Of a stretch of DNA of 20,865 nucleotides, positions 17,677 through 20,865 are shown one piece after another. Position 1 is the stretch's first letter, and every line of letters begins with the position of its first letter. The notes beneath the pieces are model-generated. The model made no database searches, had not been told where the DNA came from, and was given only the letters and a program-made list of their open reading frames with translations. The DNA lies in contig JAMQCK010000519.1 in the NCBI GenBank assembly GCA_024196135.1, forward strand, positions 1 to 20,865, in the 5' to 3' direction. This stretch comes from Pleurotus ostreatus/Saccharomyces cerevisiae fusant. Taxonomy: Eukaryota > Opisthokonta. The translations under genes and the position numbers were made by a program.

Positions 17677-17808
17677 GACTGCTCCAGGTGCTCGTGCCGG
17701 CTGCTTTAGGTACGCGTATTGGCTGCTTCAGAAACACGTATCGGCTGCTTCAGATGCACGTATCGGTCGCTTCAGATGCACGTATCAGCTGCTTTACGCG
17801 CATGTACG
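17677..17808 (+). repeat. 22-bp tandem repeat, six units
   Basis: Six adjacent 22-nt units share the pattern GGCTGCTTCAGATGCACGTATC. The middle units are the closest and the outer ones are diverged. The array starts 14 bp after the ERV2 stop codon, so it probably lies in the 3' UTR. The period is not a multiple of three. Confidence 0.85.
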
Positions 17809-19803
17809 TGGCTTGCTGTATATCTATGGAGGGATTCCCAATCGTTGGACCTTCCGAGGACAGTCTCGTAGCGCGCAATGCTGGCGGATGATGACTTATT
17901 TCATTCGGATGGGGTGGTCTCCCTCGACTGGAGACCAGAAAACGTCCCTATGAGATCGCGGGCGGTGAGCCAACGAACCTGAGGTGCACGCGTCGCGTCT
18001 TGGTCCTTTCTCTCCTGTCCGGCCCGACGAAGATCGGCTAGTTGTGTCTTGAGGCTAGTTGTGTCTTGAAGTCTTGAAGGGGGAAAAGCAAGGGAAGAAA
18101 GCCAAACGGCATATCGGTAGAGCATATTCCAAGGAAATATGAAGGGAGCTTTGAGGCACGCAGTCTTGAGGCACACAATTCGAAGTCTCCCGTCTTGCTC
18201 GCGCTCCTCGGTCGGTCTTGAAGACGTTGTGTTAGAGGTGAATGTTGGAGACGACGGCGGGAGGCAAGAACAGTATGATCATCGGCACAAAGGCCATCGA
18301 GACTAAAGTACATATCTAATCTAATCAGAGGCGGGACGCCCCGAGGCTGCCAGACTCCAACACGTTGAAGCCTTTCTTGCTCTCATTTCTACTCCGCGGT
18401 CTAGAGGACGTGAATTGCTTGCTGCTTGCTCTCACTCCCTTTGCTTGACGCCCGACAAAGTCTTCAAGGCGTCGTCATGCACGCCAGTTGGCCTCTCCCA
18501 TCAAGTAGGAGAGTTCACCCTTGGACCACGGTCTGGCGTCGGTGCGCCGCCCGCCAGCGTCGCACCTATGGGGGTCTTGATGCACACAGTCTCTTGAGGG
18601 ACGCACCTTGAGTCTTGCACCTTGCTCTTGCGCCAATTGGCGCGGAGCGCGCCTGGCGTGCGCATTGCTGAAGCATTGGGGCACCAATGATCGGCGTGTC
18701 GTGTGGTATCGAGACCAAGATTGACGAAAACCGTCTCGAGGACAAGAATCAAATGCGGCCAGCCATTGGGACTCTCCTCCTAGGTGGGAAAGTGTCCCCG
18801 TAGAGGCAGGTCCGAGCCTTACATGAACCGAGTGGTAGCTTGAGGACGTCGATAAGTAGTTGAGACAGTCAGTATGAGGCCATAAATATCTTGACGACGT
18901 CGAGCAAGGGTGGAGAGGATGATGCGATACAGTAGGTCTCGACGAACTTGAGGGCGATCGTGTCAGTGGCGCGCACAATCGGCGGCGAAGCAAGCTGGCA
19001 AATGATGGGCCGTAGAAAGACGCTACTACGCACCTTGAAAGCCACTATCGCCGATACAAGTGCCCATCGACAACAGTCTTGAGCAATCCTAAGCACGGTG
19101 CCAATCCGCCACAAAGAGGTGGAACTTGTAAGAAAAGACAGGGGCGAGAAGCGCGTATGTAGATGGGTAGAAAAAAAATTGGAGGGAGGGCGTGCCAAAC
19201 GACGCGTCATACCACGGAGGGGAGGTAATGGGAGCAGAAGGCAAGAAGGGGACTGGGCAAGACGACGCGAAGACCTCGGCCTTATGTACCCTCTGAGTCT
19301 CTCGGCCCGATTACCGCGGTCACGGGACTAGCACGAGGCACGCGCGAGAGACTGCGCGAGGAGGCTGCCAACTGCGCAAACAAGGTCATGGCCCAACCAT
19401 CAAGCGTAGTCAAGTGTAGCATGCTACGCGAGACTTGCGTCCGCGCTCGAAGGCAGTCAATAGCTGGTCAGGATCTCAAGACGCGTTCAAGGCCCAAGAG
19501 GGCGACATTGGCTGCAATTGGCTTCACAAGGACAAGAATCACGTGCATCAAGCTGCATACTGTACTTTGGATGTTGGAGCAAGAAGGAATGGTGCTCTCA
19601 CGAGCAACGAGAAGGCTCGAGGCTGCGCAATTCGCTTAAACCTCAAACTGTACGAATCCGGTTCAGGTCGGATCTTGCATTGTCCCTACAACTGGAACCT
19701 TGTCTCTCCAATGTAACGCGCCCGCGAATGCATCCTCGGTCGATTTGGCTGCTGCGGTCCCGTTACAGGTGAAGCAAAAAAGCACAGGCGATGTCGTCTT
19801 GAA
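17809..19803. other. Gene-poor region rich in CTTGA motifs
   Basis: About 2 kb holds no frame I can support as coding. The sequence CTTGA, often CTTGAG or TCTTGA, recurs on the + strand at roughly 18048, 18065, 18073, 18163, 18217, 18575, 18590, 18607, 18840, 18890, 18945, 19037 and 19078. A perfect 14-bp palindrome GCGCCAATTGGCGC lies at 18630-18643. Minus-strand ORFs (for example 18475-18993) have no recognisable domain. The stretch may be an old non-coding repeat or a decayed transposon; no terminal repeats were found. Confidence 0.4.
19776..19781 (-). terminator. Pol III terminator of tRNA-Met
   Basis: Six T residues on the minus strand start 22 nt after the tRNA 3' end. Confidence 0.6.
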
Positions 19804-19907
19804 TGTCCGCAGCCAGGATCGAACTGGCGATCTCCGGATTATACCTCGCAAGGCAGGTTCATACGAACGTATGAGACCGGCGCTCTAACCAACTGAGCCA
19901 TGCAGAC
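19804..19907 (-). tRNA. tRNA-Met(CAT), elongator type, with 30-nt intron
   Basis: The acceptor GTCTGCA pairs with TGCGGAC. The D arm is GCTC-AGTTGGTTA-GAGC, the anticodon loop CTCATAA gives CAT, and the T arm is GCCAG-TTCGATC-CTGGC. A 30-nt intron at 19840-19869 interrupts the loop after position 37. The loop and flanking GGTCTCATAATCC are typical of elongator tRNA-Met, including the U-U pair at the base of the loop. Without the intron it is 74 nt. A T6 terminator lies at 19776-19781 on the minus strand. Confidence 0.92.
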
Positions 19908-20066
19908 GTTGCAGGGCTGATGCGCAGGAAGGACTCCACCAAGCGAGGAGGGCAAAAGCTGGAAGGGCGGGCAAGAGACATCAAGGAAGGTCTCGCCTAG
20001 TACTCTCGTGAAGCGTACTTCTGGAAGATACCACCAGAGCTTCTATCGTCCGCCACCCCCAACCTC
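19908..20066. other. Intergenic spacer between tRNA-Met and the hydrolase 3' end
   Basis: A 159-bp spacer that should hold the 3' UTR of the hydrolase gene and the 5' flank of the tRNA. Nothing else is visible. Confidence 0.4.
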
Positions 20067-20865
20067 TTAGCAATCGACCACCCCAAACACGAACGTCATC
20101 TGGCTCGTCGCGCTCACAGTCAAAACCCACCCCTCCTCGCCCGCCGTAACCACATCCGCCGCCTCAAGCTCCGCGAAATCCTCGTCGGACGACGTGCGGT
20201 ACGCAGCGGTCGGCTCGACGCACGTGGAGAACGAGAGCTCGAGCTGCACGTCCTCGGTCGTGGGATTCATGGAGATCACGTTGAAGGTGTCGCCGGAGGG
20301 GGTGCCGACGACGATGGTGGAGTTGAGGAGCGGGGAGGAGGTGTTGGTGATGGGGTAGAGGGAGGAGCCGGCTGCAAAAGGGGGTAAGGAGAAGAGCGAG
20401 GAAGAGAGCAAGGTAGGGAACGCACGCTTCACGAAGTTCCCGAAGTGTTTGTATGTCCAGAAGTGTTTCGTTAGATCTGCGAGAGTGCGGGTCAGTCGTA
20501 GGAAAGACTGATCATCTCTCTCAAACTCACAAAGCTCGTAGTTGCCATTCGTCGCGTAATCATCGTCGTAGTAAATCACGCCGTCCTGTCAGAGCGTTAG
20601 CACGGATTAACCCCTCTCCAAAAATCCTCACTCACTGTCCATCCATCCGCATTTGGCGTCTTCACACACGAAGCATCGTCAAGCGGATCACACCCTATGC
20701 CACCCGACACGAGCGTCCAGAAGTCATAATGCGCCTCGCCAGCGACGAGGATACTCTGGTAGACCATGCCAGACCACATGAGAGCGTTCGCGATCGTGGG
20801 ATCGTAGCCGCCCGACCAGCCGCGGCCGGTACCGTCTGCCTCGCCGAGGGAGCAGCAGATCTCCT
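20067..20865 (-). CDS. Glycoside hydrolase, GH30-like (C-terminal part, 212 aa)
   Basis: Four exons are visible: 20636-20865 (open at the window edge), 20531-20585, 20426-20476 and 20067-20371. Introns are 50, 54 and 54 nt, all GT-AG and frame-keeping. The visible chain starts EICCSLGEADGTGRGWSGGY, continues with MWSGMVYQSILVAGEAHYDF and GVIYYDDDYATNGNYELY, then TKHFWTYKHFGNFVKPGS, and ends in a beta-rich domain. This matches fungal secreted GH30-type enzymes (endo-beta-1,6-galactanase and related), in which a clan-A barrel is followed by a beta-sandwich. The Glu before ICC is at the place expected for the catalytic nucleophile; that is inference. The signal peptide, acid/base Glu and most of the barrel lie beyond the window. 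The exact substrate cannot be told. Confidence 0.85.

Noticed and set aside
17677..17808. CRISPR-like array
   Set aside because: The units are directly adjacent with no spacers, and the genome is eukaryotic. It is a plain tandem repeat.
18475..18993. 172-residue minus-strand ORF as a gene
   Set aside because: Composition is Ser/Arg/His-rich without any domain, the region is rich in short repeats, and no plausible splice partners were found.

Overview
The window looks like nuclear DNA of a filamentous basidiomycete, probably an Agaricomycete. The genes are GC-rich and compact, with many 47-145 nt GT-AG introns (often GTGCGT or GTGAGT donors). The recognisable proteins are a CHY zinc-finger protein, the Mad1 checkpoint protein, an Erv2 sulfhydryl oxidase and a secreted GH30-like hydrolase, all of fungal type. 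The order is inferred from gene style, not from a database match.

Layout. Positions 1-744 hold the 3' end of a coiled-coil protein gene (+). Three minus-strand genes follow: a CHY zinc-finger protein (1184-1794, four exons, only 5 coding nt in the first), a single-pass membrane protein (2143-2790), and a 721-residue disordered/coiled-coil protein with a nuclear-type basic cluster (3419-5689, three exons). From about 6.4 to 9.9 kb there is no intact gene. Instead there are four diverged tandem modules of about 0.75-1.25 kb on the + strand. They share much of one layout: an upstream promoter-like block, a TATA-like box, two or more short introns with good splice signals, and two conserved 3' blocks. 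The fourth module abuts a tRNA-Ala(CGC)-like gene on the minus strand. A second copy of that module plus tRNA lies in inverted orientation at 15129-16080. The two copies bracket MAD1 (10244-12625, minus, five exons) and an MDR-family oxidoreductase (13509-14827, plus, five exons). An ERV2-type ER thiol oxidase follows (16420-17663, plus, seven exons), then a 22-bp tandem repeat, a gene-poor CTTGA-rich stretch, an intron-containing tRNA-Met (19804-19907, minus), and the 3' part of a GH30-like glycoside hydrolase gene (20067-20865, minus).

The protein-coding genes are unrelated housekeeping and accessory genes and do not form a pathway or cluster. The least explained part is the tandem module family. 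It keeps promoter and splice signals without a clear reading frame, one copy has duplicated its internal exons, and two copies join a tRNA gene at the same point. It may be a decayed multigene family, a spliced non-coding repeat, or an element associated with tRNA genes. I could not name it. All exon structures were deduced by eye from splice sites, frame continuity and family conservation; no transcript data were available.
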